Shown here: in pieces, positions 22,470 through 34,850 of the stretch
Layout: each line of letters begins with the position of its first letter
Numbering within the stretch: position 1 is the stretch's first letter
Source: Spisula solida
Taxonomy: Eukaryota; Mollusca; Bivalvia; Venerida; Mactridae
Length of the DNA stretch: 64,000 nt
Assembly: GCA_947247005.1 (NCBI GenBank)
Contig: OX365959.1
Span: forward strand, 41,137,097-41,201,096
Reading direction: 5' to 3'
Position numbers and translations under genes: made by a program
The notes under the pieces: model-generated
Database searches by the model: none
What the model was told of the DNA's origin: nothing
What the model saw: the letters and a program-made list of their open reading frames with translations, nothing else

Positions 22470-23155
22470 TAAAACAAGATAAATCGGACATGACAGGTAG
22501 CACAGCAGAACACAAAATACACAAAAAGAACAATAAAAAAGAAACAAATCACAAATTGCACCCTAATCCAGCAGCCATGACATAGTTGCTATGATACTAG
22601 TTATTGTGTACATGTATATTGATTTACCACGATTTTAATTGAATTATGATAGCCATTCCCTTTCTCAGGTACGTAGTTTAATCATTCTTTAAAACCTTTA
22701 AAACTTCCTCAATCATTTAATTAGTACTATCTGTGTAAATGTGTTTACAAAAACTTGTACTGATCTTTGATAAAGGTGGTTTATATGGATAATAGTGGCT
22801 GTTACCGTAACATACTAATACGTATTACTGATAACGCATCTGCATTAACATTGCATTGCAACACTTATATTTACAAATATGTAAGATATCCCACCAAACC
22901 GGAACCAGAAACCAGTATACTATTTGAGAATGTCACATTGTCTTTTTGTTTCTATAAAACTGAGGATAGTGTTTTGTTTACTATGATAAGTAACACAAGT
23001 TCCATCTATATTCTGGCATTATATAACAACATGTTTTCAAATTTTCAATGTATGAAATGTTAATATTTTGGAGATTGTGTATACTGAATATTATAACTAC
23101 GTGATTATCATTTCAAGCTCTGCTATATTATATTATATCTACCTTTTTTTACTAA
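22470..23155. other. No feature recognised
   Basis: AT-rich. The frame at 22767-23063 has no domain signal or splice context. Confidence 0.4.
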
Positions 23156-23158
23156 TAC

Positions 23159-23281
23159 ACATTTATATATATATACTAATTCAGAATTTGTAAGGTGTGT
23201 ACTGGGATGCCCTCGACCCAGGCACACCTATTGACGAGGATAATAAACAATCACTCCACCTCAAAAAAAAAAAAAAAAAAA
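23159..23281 (+). mobile_element. Retroposed 3' end with poly(A) tail
   Basis: AATAAA lies about 20 bases upstream of an uninterrupted run of roughly 20 A (ending at 23281). This is the normal spacing of a polyadenylated transcript copied back into DNA. The parent transcript is not recognised; no long frame precedes it. Confidence 0.45.
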
Positions 23282-23376
23282 CATTGCATTGCATAGACTA
23301 GGTATAAGTGTATAACCTTTTTAGAAATATTACGGAGATGTTGTCTAAAAATAAAATGGACACAAGGAGCTATTTA

Positions 23377-23415
23377 TACGAGGGGTGATCGCGAAGTTCG
23401 TATAACTTGCTTATA
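23377..23415. mobile_element. Isolated mariner-like terminus
   Basis: ACGAGGGGTGATCGCGAAGT resembles the ACGAGGG...CGAA(A)AGT ends of mariner elements. A similar end starts at 63909. No partner end was found nearby, so it is probably a fragment. Confidence 0.4.
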
Positions 23416-24660
23416 AATCATTTATTTTTAGTTAAATATTGAAGAAATTTCACTATCAGGATGATCAACATGATTTAATTTTTAAATATTGAACGGAATA
23501 CAAATCCGCCCAAGTATCGTATAATACTTTATGTTGTTTTAATACATATACAGAAGTACACCCATAAATGTGATTGTCCTTTCAGTAGTGCCACGATAAT
23601 AATCCATCCCGGTGGTATGGCGTTCGGTCCGAACCTCGTCAACACATGGCTATAAATTTGACAAAGCAACGAAAATACCGGCGTATTCATTCAGTGTAAC
23701 TATGAGGACGATAACACAGAAAATAAAACAGTTAGGGCACATTTCCTGGAACTTTTTTATCCTCCCTCGTTGTTATCTAAATACTGTAGCGAACAGACAA
23801 TCCAAAGCCACACAGAAACAACGTCAGCGCCTAGCCATCCACAAAAAATCGTATTAGCACACTCGACTGTTTATTAAGTTCACATAGTAACTATTGTTCT
23901 CATATTCATAATGGCTGACGTCTGGCAATAAGTTATAAAAGATAATGACCAAGCCACATTTGTTCCCGATGTTAAACATTAATTATTAATCCGTTCATTT
24001 TTCATAAAAAGTAGGTTGAAAAAAGTGGAATATTCATTTCATTGTTCACACCGTTTCGTATGTTTTATACAAAATACTTTCATTACAATAATACAGAATT
24101 ATGTATATCTTTTACAATAGATGGACCACGTAACTGTCAGTTTAATTGATAACAGGAAGAATAATTATGATTCATATCAGTGGAACTATGTGACATCACC
24201 ATAATTAACAGAAACATAGTTACACCAGGGAATTAACTAAACATCGATGTTAAAATCAAGACTGAATACCCTTTATGTTGTCTTTTTGAATTATTAAGGA
24301 TACATGCAATATGTATGACTTCATTGTGTGTTTGAAACCGGTCTCTGGTTGATTTGCGATTTTGACAAATAGGTGAATAATTTGGTTAGTAATATTCACT
24401 ATATAACGGAACAAACGCTTCAGTCAACTTCGATAATACCGAACGATTTTACAAATTGCATTGGTAGTATAAACACAAGGTCGTTTTCCTGGTGGTGTTC
24501 AAGTCGTCAAAAGCGTTGTTAATTCAAAATATTAGAATTGCGGACTTTGCTTTAGCGTATTCAGGTTTACATGCTGCCTAGCCGGTTGTGATTTTATTTA
24601 ACAATATATTAAGCTGTGCTCACGATTTATTTTCTGATTTGTGGAATTGAACTTTTAGCA
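23416..24660. other. No feature recognised
   Basis: AT-rich sequence upstream of the PAN-like first exon, probably containing its promoter. No TATA box can be singled out. Confidence 0.35.
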
Positions 24661-24691
24661 AATTTCGGTGGACGTACAATTAAAGACAAAT

Positions 24692-25004
24692 ATGTTTCGC
24701 ATTACAGTGTTTACCTGCTCTGTGGTAGTGAGTATTATGTTTCTGAATATGGTTCAAACGTTGGACAGAAAAATACAGTATGACAGAAGTGTGGACTTAG
24801 ACGGAATGACTTGCCTAGCAGAGGACGTTACCTTGGAGGAAGAATCTAAGAGCCCAATAAGCTGCTTGACAAAGTGTACGGGGAAACCGTGTGAAACGAT
24901 TTTCTACAATGACGAGACACGGATGTGTACTGGATGCACCAGGCGTTATACAAGTTGTACCGAACTGCCGTCGTCTTCTGGTACCATGGCTTACAGGTCT
25001 CCTG
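24692..25004 (+). CDS. First exon: signal peptide plus PAN/apple-like domain
   Basis: I choose the ATG at 24692 because it opens MFRITVFTCSVVVSIMFLNM, a signal peptide; the frame extends upstream only to a GTG. Residues about 25-104 are Cys-rich: Cys41, 58, 62, 67, 79, 82, 89 with an ISCLTKCTGKPCETIFYN core. This matches the C-x3-C-x4-C-x-x-(I/F)-x-Y pattern of PAN/apple-like modules in molluscan secreted lectins. The exon ends CCT G|GTAAGT, a consensus donor in phase 1; unspliced, a TGA follows at once. Possible partners in phase are the CCP exon at 45096 and the FReD exon at 36341, both entering in phase 1, but 11-20 kb away with no proof of linkage. The secreted module is well supported; the full protein is unknown. 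Confidence 0.75.
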
Positions 25005-25352
25005 GTAAGTGACAAGAGAGTGTTTGCGAAATTTCATGACTTATGTCATTAGAATTGTTGTCATGGTTACAAACTTTCATAATTGTGTTGATCAATCATA
25101 TAGAAACGTAAAGGAATAATTGTCATTCATTTAAATCTTGTTTATTACTTATTAAGATGTCAGTTTGTCAAATGGCAAGTTTTTAAAACTGAAAGTAGTA
25201 AAACACAAAATATGGTTCCCATTGACTCCCATGTAAATGTGGTCATTTTATTGTTAGAAAATATCAAAACCAAAATTCAAATGCTTGCCATTTCCATCTT
25301 AGAATTCGGATTTTCTTCAAATAAACTTTACAGGACTGGTATAATATTGTTA

Positions 25353-25675
25353 AAGGGACTGTCTCACGTATTGATGTATTGCAAAAATAAAATTAAATTG
25401 TCAAATATTCATGTAATTTTGATATAGTTGCCTGTATATGCCATATACAACCACGTTGACAACAAAAATAACTTGGGAAACATTGACATTTTGTAGTAAT
25501 TTAGCATTTTTACACCCAAAATTCTATAGGGTATTAATACCCTATATAATTAGCACTACTATTGCTTAAATTGCATGAAATTTGTTTCCATTCGATGAAA
25601 ATGAATTGCGAAACAAACCAAATACCTCACAGATGTTTCGGCTTAAGTTTGTTGAAGTTACAGTTTGATCATATA
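25353..25675. mobile_element. MITE family CCTCACA, 5' part (truncated)
   Basis: Starts AAGGGACTGTCTCACGTATT after TA and follows the 7169-7663 copy through GGGTATTAATACCCTAT to about AGTTTGATCA. It then breaks off where a different element begins, so the second terminus is missing. Confidence 0.75.
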
Positions 25676-25679
25676 AGCC

Positions 25680-26860
25680 TGTCCAATATAAAAAGGGATT
25701 GTCCACAAAATCCTATTTAGAATGGCCTTTTTCACCTTCAAAACACGAAAAATTCATGGAAACTATCCAGGAAAATGACAAAAGTCAGAACAAAACTGTA
25801 AATTTTACTGTTTATTTCATCAAATATAACAATTGTTACGTCAACGGAACAAATATTTGAATCTAAAAATTCAACAAAATGTTCCGCTAGCGGAACAATT
25901 TCACATATCGAGATGACAATAAATCTATCAGTTAAAAAACTATCCCTATCTAGATATAAATGAAATTGTTCCGTTAACGGACCAAAATTTTATCTACATA
26001 TCAGAACTCTCACATATAAATGTTCCGCTAGCGGAACATTTTGGCATATCTAGATGAGGATCAAATTGTTCTTTTGACAGAACAAACGAATTGCACTTAT
26101 AACTAAACAACTATTCCTATGTAGGTATGAATGAAATTGTTCCGTTCAACGGAACAAAATTTTATTTACATATCAGAACGCTCACATATAAATGTTCCGC
26201 TAGCGGAACATTTTGGCATATCTACATGAGGATCAAATTGTTCTTTTGACAGAACAAACAAATTGCACTAATAACTAAACAACTATTCCTATGAAGGTAT
26301 GAATGAAATTGTTCCGTTCAACGGAACAAAATTTTATTTACATATCAGAACTCTCACATATAAATGTTCCGCTAGCGGAACATTTTGGCATATCTAGATG
26401 AGGCTCAAATTGTTCTTTTGACAGAACAAACGAATTGCACTAATAACTAAACAACTATTCCTATGTAGGTATGAATGAAATTGTTCCGTCTAACGGAACA
26501 AAATTTTATATACATATCAGAACTCTCACATATAAATGTTCCGCTAGCGGAACATTTTGGCATATCTAGATGAGGATCAAATTGTTCTTTTGACAGAACA
26601 AACGAATTACACTAATAACTAAACAACTATTCCTATGTAGGTATGAATGAAATTGTTCCGTTCAACGGAACAAAATTTTATTTACATATCAGAACTCTCA
26701 CATATAAATGTTCCGCTAGCGGAACAATTTGGCATATCTAGATGAGGATGCTGGATCAAAGTGTCGTACAAATTTTCATGCATAAAATTTGATCTTAAGC
26801 TATAAAAGATTTTTGTCGCTCCACAAAATAATCAAAAGGGCCATCATCGCAAACCTGAGA
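25680..26860. mobile_element. Repeat-core element with 172-bp palindromic satellite
   Basis: Flanking unique sequence (about 25680-25830 and 26745-26860) encloses a tandem array. Similar repeat-core MITE/Helitron-like elements are known in bivalves (for example the pearl group in oysters). Assignment here is by structure only. Confidence 0.5.
25830..26745. repeat. 172-bp satellite array with nested palindromes
   Basis: The perfect palindrome TTCCGCTAGCGGAA occurs at about 25882, 26023, 26195, 26367, 26539 and 26711. The last four intervals are exactly 172 bases; the first is 141. Each unit also holds a second inverted pair (GTTCCGTTCAACGGAAC type) and TTGTTCTTTTGACAGAACAA. Units are highly alike, which suggests recent amplification or homogenisation. 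Confidence 0.9.
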
Positions 26861-26984
26861 AAGATTGCTTTTGTTGGTTACCAAATGCAGAAAGTGAGCC
26901 ACGCTGAAATTAGTTCATCAGATAGATACTAGTAGTACTGTTAAAGCTTGGCCTAGATTTTATAGCTCTAGATTAACATTCTAA

Positions 26985-27690
26985 CAAAGTTTTCATGAAG
27001 ATCGCCTCTAATGCCCTTACAAGCTTTTTCTAAGATTTGACCTAAAGACCTAGTTTTGGACCCAACATGACCCAGTTCCTAACATGACCTAAATTTCATA
27101 GAGACAAGCATTCTGAACATATATATTTAATAAAGATCTAGCAATAATAATGGCCTCTAACCTATTCAAAAGCTTTTTCTAAGTTTTGACCTAATGACCT
27201 TGTGTTGGACCCCACATGACCCAGTTTTGAACATTACCTAGATTTAATAGATAAACATTCTGATCATGTTTCATGAAGATTTTACCATAATTGTGCTCTG
27301 TAATGTGTTCACCAATCTCATTTAAATCAGACCCTTATTACGCTTCACTACTTTGTATGTCATCCAATTGAATTGCTGACTTCACAAATCTGAAAGTGTG
27401 TTGAAACACTGCTGAGGCTATAGGCATGACCTCTTGCGGAGTGTAGTCAGATCTCTAACAGCGTAAAGAAATGGAGAAAATGTAAGGGGTCTGATTTTAT
27501 TAAGATTGTTTGTTCACTAGCTTTTTCTAAGATTCAACCTAATTACCTTGTTTTTGCCTACACATGACCAAGTTTCAATCTTGACCGTCCTAGATACAAA
27601 CATTCTGACCAAGACTCATGAAGATTGTGGCCTGTAAGTGTGTGATCACAAAAGCTCACCCTGTCACTTAGTGACAGGTGAGCTAAAATA
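26985..27690. mobile_element. GTGACC-type repeat element with terminal hairpin, copy 2
   Basis: Diverged units (GACCTAATGACCTTGTGTTGG, TTTCATGAAGAT) end at a hairpin: AAAGCTCACCCTGTCAC, TTA, GTGACAGGTGAGCTAAA (about 27649-27688). A small MITE (27325-27495) interrupts it. Confidence 0.65.
27325..27495. mobile_element. Small MITE with AATCAGACCCTTA ends
   Basis: The 171-bp element has inverted ends AATCAGACCCTTA and TAAGGGGTCTGATT. Both ends are also found around the nested element at 4198-4760. Confidence 0.65.
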
Positions 27691-27699
27691 GATAAAATA

Positions 27700-28860
27700 T
27701 CATAGTTGGTTAGTTAAATTTGACAAAAGTTGTGTGTCAGAACACATTTCAAGTTTGTAAGACCATACTGGACCGAATGTCTGACCATTTCAGAATGTCT
27801 GGTAGGTAGACTGTTCTTCACAAATTATATCAAACGAACATGAAATGTCACACATGTGCCCTAGAAGCCTAAGAAGTGTTCAGTTCCTGTAAATTGAAAC
27901 GGTAATTGAGCACATGAAGACAGATTCGTCTCTACTTCTAGCTGGTGTAAATGCACGTTGGCTGAGATGCTATACAACATGTTCATTGTTATATGTACGC
28001 CATATTATCCTATTACTTAGAAAAGCAGCAGAGTGAGAATATGAAGGCTTGCTTGAAATATCCAATTTTGGGGATACAGATGGTTCATTCTATGTGTGGC
28101 GGCTGTAAAAGTCTCCCGTACTTCACTTCGGAGTAGTTATCATTCATAATTACCTCCCTGATGGTTTTTCATCCACGGAATTCGAAGTCCACAATGTGTC
28201 ATTCATTGCGTTGCGGTATATAGGCTTGCTTGAAATATCCATTTTGGATATATGGATGGTTTGTTCAGTATCTGACTCTTGTGTTGATTTCTGGGCGCGG
28301 CCGTGATAATCAGGGAAAACCAACATAATGTACCATCACATTCACAAATGCTGAAGTGTTCCATTGTTTACATATGGAGAACAAAATAAAACTGGAATCA
28401 GTTGGCAAGAGTTATGCTCCCATACTTGTGTTTGTCACAGAGTCTGATGAAATATGAAGTTAAACTTGTTGTGCATTATACCCTGTATATGCAACGAATT
28501 ATTGTGTAGAACAAATGAAAAGTTCCAAAGGGCTATAATTCAAAAAATGAGTAATGCACTGGTCTCTATTCATAGCGATCCATCAAACATATAGATGAAG
28601 TTTCACAATAATAATTGGGACACAGCAGTTGTACTCAATAAGCACAAATGTTTGGTCAATTTTATCTCCATGGCTAGATAAACTTCTTTATCCATGAAGC
28701 TTTGGTACTTGTTGAGCCATCCTCTTACTGACATCACCTAAAATAGACAAAACCTGCATGGTTATAAAGGCAAAAATTAAAGTGGAAATTACTATCACTA
28801 TATAGGCACCGAGTAAGATTATTACAGGTTGTAAATTAGAAACAAGGGGGCTAAAAACTA
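27700..28860. other. Non-coding; short local duplication
   Basis: The words GGCTTGCTTGAAATATCC and GGATGGTT(T/C) occur at about 28046-28090 and 28227-28262, an imperfect duplication about 180 bases apart. Nothing else is recognised. Confidence 0.4.
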
Positions 28861-30770
28861 GAAATGCGTCTATGTCCCTTTACGACTTGCCATTTGACCT
28901 TGTCAAGGGCCAAAATCCAACTAGACATTTTCATTATTATTCCTACAAAGTTTGATAACTGTAGCTCTAATACCTTTGAAGTTAAGAGCGACACTAAAAT
29001 TTCATCATTTCAAGGGCAACAACTCGGTCAATTCAGATCATATTTGAATCAAAATGTCAAGAAGGGCAACTGCACATCTAAACTAATATTTCCATAACAA
29101 CTGAAGAACATGCTCAAAACTTACGAATTTAAGCTACAGTATTCAGTGTCAAAAATCAATTCAGAACATCTGATTACATGCAATAGCCTATATCATGCTC
29201 ATGTGACAACTTATTATAACGGTACACTATTCATTAGACCATGGTTAGCCGCTACCAGCCAATCAGCGACTCGTATTGCCGTGGTAAATATCACAGAGAC
29301 TGCGTTGTAAAATCGTCTATTAAAATCGAGAAAAACGCTCATTTAGATCGAGAAAATCGTGCCCAATCAACAGGATATACTCAGCACATTTAAAAACGCA
29401 GCATTTATAAAGTTCATGGTTTCTAGCAGAAATAAATAAAAATACACATGGCATTGGATGGAAAGTTAACAACAATAAGCTGTATTTCCCATCAATTCTG
29501 AAAATTACAAACATGCTGTTAATCCCACAGACAGAATGTGTTGTATACAGTCTAAAATAATATAATACAGATTTATTTCTATATGCAGTCAGAAACTGGT
29601 ATAACATTATTCAAATAATTTTTTGAACAATAAAATTCTTACAATTAAAGGCCCAATTTGAAGTAGGTCTCCATGTACGACGTATACATATTATGGCAAC
29701 GTGTCAAATGGATAAACAAGGAAGCTTTCTATCAATTGACATACGGAGAAACGAAAATATATGCGCATTTCAAAGTTTAATTCTTAGATGTATATTTGTG
29801 TCACCTTCGGTAATGTTGCAAGCATAAGATGAATGGACTGCTAGTGCATGGAGAACGGATGGGAGAAAAAAATCTAAATTTTATTTTCTTAAACCAATTT
29901 TGACAGAGGAGAGACGAGCATGTGCATATTCTGTACCATGCGGCTATCCAGATCGTGGGTGGTCATTGCATTTCGTGCAGTCCGACGGAAATACTTGCAA
30001 CAGTTGAAACATCTAACACTCTATTATTTGACGGTATATGCATCTAGCATCCCGTAATAATTCATTTTAGGTCAATTGAAAGTTCTCACACACACTTGAC
30101 ACTTCATTCCAATCACGATGGCTTGGACATGACAGTTGTATAGAGGCGAAACTAGCTTGCCATTTTTATGCTAGACGTCTAAAATTGAATACCTTTGGGC
30201 ATGTATTATTTCGTCTTTAATATGCACGATCAAACCCTCTGCACTCAAAGCGGACGTTCAACCACTGGCCTGCATTTAAATTTGTCACGTAATATTCATG
30301 CTTAGCAGCTCACTTTCATATACCGGTAAAGATATCAATAAACCTATTCTATTTTAAAAATGCTGTGCGTTTAATTGTGCTAAGTATAACATACCACATG
30401 GTCTAAGTCAGATAGAAAGACTCGTGGGTCCCACTCGTTTTCTATCTTATACATTCGTCTTATTTGTACATATAAAATATCAGGTTAGTACCGTTATTCG
30501 ATTTATTTATTTACACAGTTGAACGTAGATGCCATGCTTCACATATTGTTCATCGTACAGATAAAAGCATGTAAACCTGATATGCTAGAGTTTTAGTTAT
30601 AGTGACCTTGACTCCAGAAGCCCCACCATCAATCCTACCAAGGTTTAGAAATAAGTTACCTACACAGCAAGCTTCATCATAATAACTCATTCCTAACTGT
30701 AGTTAGATAGTGGAAACATTTTTTTAAGTAACAGTAACTTCAATAGCTCCCAAGATTCTTTGTGGAGCTA
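28861..30770. other. No feature recognised
   Basis: Short frames on both strands (for example 28864-29097, 29320-29607) have no domain, signal peptide or splice support. Confidence 0.4.
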
Positions 30771-31185
30771 AACATAAACAAGAAATATCACTGAATGTGA
30801 TGAATACCCCCAGCAACTGCTTGACACAGTCATATATGCACAACTAGACTTGGTACTGTCGGTCATGCAAAGTTTCAAGGGCCATTATATTAAACTACCT
30901 TAAAATTGATCTGACCAACGTGTGCCGATGATATGCACAACTAGAAATTTTACTGATGAGCTATGCAAAATGTTCGATGAAATACCACCAATGGTTACAG
31001 AGAAATAGCCCGGACAAAATTTATAAGTATAAACATATTAAGGGCCATCACTACCTTAAAATTAATCCGACCAACGTCCGCTGACGATATGCACAACTAG
31101 ACTTGGTAATGATCAGTCATGCAAAGTTTCAATGAAATACCACCAACGGTTGCGGAGAAATATGGCAGACAAAATTTTTAAGTAT

Positions 31186-33134
31186 AAAAAGAGGGCCCAA
31201 AGGGCCCTAGGTCGCTCACCTGTTATAGCAGTACATGCAAGACCTGTGATTTGACCTAGTGACCTAGATCTTGGCGCCATATGACGCAATATCGCACTTG
31301 ACTTAGATTTTGTTGAGATGATCACTCTGGCCAAGTTTCATAAGGATTAGGCTTAAATTGTGACCTCTAGTGACTATACAAGGTTTTTCTATAATTTGAC
31401 CTTGTGACCTAGTTTTTGACCATGAATGACCCAATATCGAATTTGACCTAGATTTTGTTGAGATGATCATTGAGACCAAGTTTCTTAAAGATTAAGTCAA
31501 AATTGTGACCTCTAGTGTCTACACAAGGATTTTCTATGATTTGACCTTGTGAACTAGTTTTTGACACCAGATGACCCAATATCGAACTTGACTTAGATTT
31601 TGTTGAGTTGATCATTGTGACAAAGTTTCAGAAGAATTAGGTCAAAATTGTGACCTCTAGTGACTACACAAGGTTTTTCTATGATTTGACCTTGTGACCT
31701 AGTTTTTGACCCCGGATGACCCAATATCGAACCATTCTCGTTCACCAGAGTATTCTTCGTCCGAAACATACTCTGGTTCAATAGGGCAAAATCCTAGCGT
31801 GATGAACGAAAAATCAACCAATCAGATCCATTTCGTTCATTTCTATTTATAGCGATTACGACGGGTGATTCCCTGTCATCGTCCAATCAAAATCGAGCTT
31901 TAACAAACAAAATATTCAAATTTATCGTTCGGGAATTCAATCAAAGAAAAAAATATTTGCAATGTTTTTGTATCGATTATAAGATATTATTCAGAATATA
32001 AAAACAACTATTGAACTAAAATTGAACTAGAAACTGATTATTTATTACCTTAACATCTGAATCAGCTGGGCACGGAACATTTTCACTAACGACGAGGGCG
32101 AATAAGTTCCGGGGGCACCTGTCCGTTCATCGTTGTTTACAAATTGTTTTTAAATCTGTTTTAGAAGTTCACGGGCACAGTCTCAGTTTTACTTTAATTA
32201 TTCAATTAGATCTAATGTCTGCGACTTATTGTAATCGTCGTTTGCATGTCTGACACAGCTATATAGATCCATTTCGACTCATGACTTCACGCCCATGGAC
32301 ACTCGTCTTCGAAAACCTTGGACTCTGATTTCATATCACGATATATCTAACCGCTCGTACAGTACTCTCTGTTATTATAATAACGGCTGCTTTATAAACT
32401 ATATTGAATTTAGGATGTACTTTATCCAATTAAGTTTGTTAATATTTAAATCCCATAACTCAATCCATATGTTTACATTTTCTCACGAGTTTGTTTATAA
32501 AATTCCCCGCGTAGAGTAACAAGCGTTCTGATTGGACGATAGACGGAATCACCAGATATCTACGAAATGAGCTATTTTTAGGTTTGCGGTCGGAATGACG
32601 GGTATTGAATCAGGGGGTAGTCTGGGAAATTGACTAACCACTGATGTATGAGGATGATATCCAACTTGACCTAGATTTTGTTCTGGTAATCATTGAGACC
32701 AAGTTTCATAAAGATTAGGTCAAAATTGTCACATCTAGTGACTACACAAGGTTTTCTATGATTTGACCTTGTGACCTAGTTTTTGACCCCGGATGACCCA
32801 ATATAGAACTTGACCTAGATTTTGTTGTGATAATCATTGTGACCAAGTTTCATAAAGATTAGGTCAAAATTGTGACCCCTAGTGACTACACAAAGTTTTT
32901 CTATGATTCGACCTTGCAACCTAGTTTTTGACCCCGGATGACCCAATATCGAACTTGACCTAGATTTTGTTGAGATGATCATTGTGACCAAGTTTAATAA
33001 AGATTAAGTCAAAATTGTGACCTCTAGTGTCTACACAAGCAAATTGTTGACGGACGGACGGACGACGGACAGACGACAGACGAAGAGTGATCACAAAAGC
33101 TCACTCTGTCACTTTGTGACAGGTGAGCTAAAAA
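31186..33134. mobile_element. GTGACC-type repeat element, copy 3
   Basis: The left end is GGGCCCAAAGGGCCC then TCGCTCACCTGT. The core is several units of about 140 bp (GTGACCTAGTTTTTGACC, GATGACCCAATATCGAACTT, GTTTCATAAAGATTAGGTCA). The right end is a hairpin, AGCTCACTCTGTCAC / GTGACAGGTGAGCT, followed by AAAA. CTCACCTGT on the left and ACAGGTGAG on the right are inverted. Confidence 0.7.
31724..32665. mobile_element. MULE-like insertion, 924 bp
   Basis: The repeat unit text is interrupted between ATATCGAAC (31724-31732) and ATATCCAAC (32657-32665), a 9-bp near-identical flank. The inserted ends (CATTCTCGTTCACCAGAG and, reversed, CATCCTCATACATCAGTG) match at 13 of 18 positions. A perfect hairpin ACCAGAGTAT / ATACTCTGGT lies at about 31743-31776. 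9-bp duplications are typical of Mutator-like elements. No transposase was seen. Confidence 0.5.
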
Positions 33135-33287
33135 ATAAAGGGCTATAACTCCCTTAAAAATAATCCGAGCAACGTCCGCCGACGATATACACAACTAGAC
33201 TTGGTACTGATCAGTCATGCAAAGTTTCAATGAAATACGACCAACGGTTGCAGAGAAATAGCGCGGACAAAAATTTATAAGTAGGTG

Positions 33288-34510
33288 GATAAGGGGCAAC
33301 AAGGGGATAATGCACGTCCAAAAATATCTAGATTCCGACCAAAATTGTGGTTGCTATGGCCACAGAAACATTGAAAATGGCTTAAAACTGGTAGGGGACT
33401 TACTTCTGTATTGCTTGCAATTGACCTTTCTGCTGATTTTGATTGACAGGTGGCGTTAGCCAATCAGGTTGCAGCATTTGGGAAACGATTTATCGCCGCC
33501 ATCTTGTTAGACAACCTGGACATTAGACACTCTAAAATCAATGTAAATTGTGCAATATTCAATTAAGCCTTATTTCATTAATATTGACCACATTTTTAAA
33601 ATTCTGGTATGTTTAAAAACTAGAGAACTTCAACTTTAATTTGGTAGCAATGTCATGAAAGTGAATTTATTTATTAAATCCATAAGGCCTCGGAAGTAGT
33701 AGCCATATATGTATATTTTGTCTCAAATATAGTCTGATTTAAAAGTTATATCATTGATATTTACAATATACTTCAAAATAATTACATGTTGTGAAACTAG
33801 AAAGCTTCGTCTTTAATTTGATATGAATGTTGTTAAAAAATATATACTTTAAACCGTGAAATTATTTTATTATTTGATATCAATTAACATGCGTGTTGAT
33901 ATAGAATAAGGACACATTATAAACTAAACCCCCAAATAACGAGAATGTGTGTATTTTCCATCAAAGATGATTGGGAAGTGTTTTGGTGCTAAATGCATTC
34001 AATCTCCAAACTTATAAAACATATTTTTTTTAAATATGTACTGTACGGTCCGGACAGTTATTGTAAATCATGATAGATATATACATGTACATGTTATTAT
34101 TGCTTTACATCATTTTAAGTAAAATGGTACTCATGTATGTACACAGGTCCTATTTTAGATTGTACTTCATTTAATAAAATGTTGGGGGAAAATTAATTAA
34201 AGAGTATACAGCAAGATTTGTTTCATGTTTTGATCTGGGAATAATTATTGATGTGAATAAAAAAAACTTATGGCAAGTCAAAAGAACAGTAATTTTGAAA
34301 TCACATATTTTGAGTTTCAAAATTTGTTCTTCGCAGGAATTCTGTAACGTCCGTTCCCCTCTGTATTTACTAAAAAGCAACAACAAAATATTTTAAACTG
34401 GCATTTATTTATGTATATAATCAGTCTTATTGTAGAAACAGCAAAAAAAATTGATACTATTAAATCAAATGACATTTTTTAATGATAAAAAAAAATAATG
34501 TAACGTCCGT
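33288..34510. other. Repeat remnants, no gene
   Basis: 33288-33390 is one unit of the 155-bp family seen at 10.0-10.5 kb. About 33790-33830 resembles the 5000/53330 dispersed repeat. The word GTAACGTCCGTTCCC occurs near 34346 and again near 34500. Confidence 0.45.
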
Positions 34511-34514
34511 TCCC

Positions 34515-34606
34515 GTAACGTCCGTCCCCTATTAGACATAGTTGCTAAAAATGACTTGATCATGATTAATTATGGACGGACATTACCTTTTAGGGGACGA
34601 CGTTAC
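34515..34606. repeat. Inverted-repeat hairpin element
   Basis: GTAACGTCCGTCCCCTA on the left is inverted as TAGGGGACGACGTTAC on the right, with about 60 bases between. It may be a miniature element; related GTAACGTCCGTTCCC words precede it. Confidence 0.5.
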
Positions 34607-34850
34607 AAAGCTGAAAGTAATGTATTGTCAGATACTCAGCAATTTGATTCCAGTCATTATTTCAGATAGATAAATACAATAGTCTCAATTTCAGAAATAT
34701 TTAACACTTAAGAAGTTTGATACAAATACATTACTTCATATCACATCCTAGATATCAAGTACTGAAGTAAAACTTTATTTCATTATTTTAGCCTCATTCA
34801 CATATATACAAATACAATACCTTATTTATCACAGAAACATTATTATATGT

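Larger units (their letters stand above)
30780..33280. repeat. Three-level nested repeat complex
   Basis: The outer array has units with AATCCGACCAACGTCCGC, CACAACTAGACTTGGTA and CATGCAAAGTTTCAATGAAAT. It is present at about 30830-31185 and resumes at about 33135-33275. The middle layer (31186-33134) is a GTGACC-type repeat element. The inner layer (31733-32656) is a unique insertion inside that element. Confidence 0.75.

Noticed and set aside
25830..26745. CRISPR array
   Set aside because: Units of 172 bp with no unique spacers, in animal DNA; it is a satellite.
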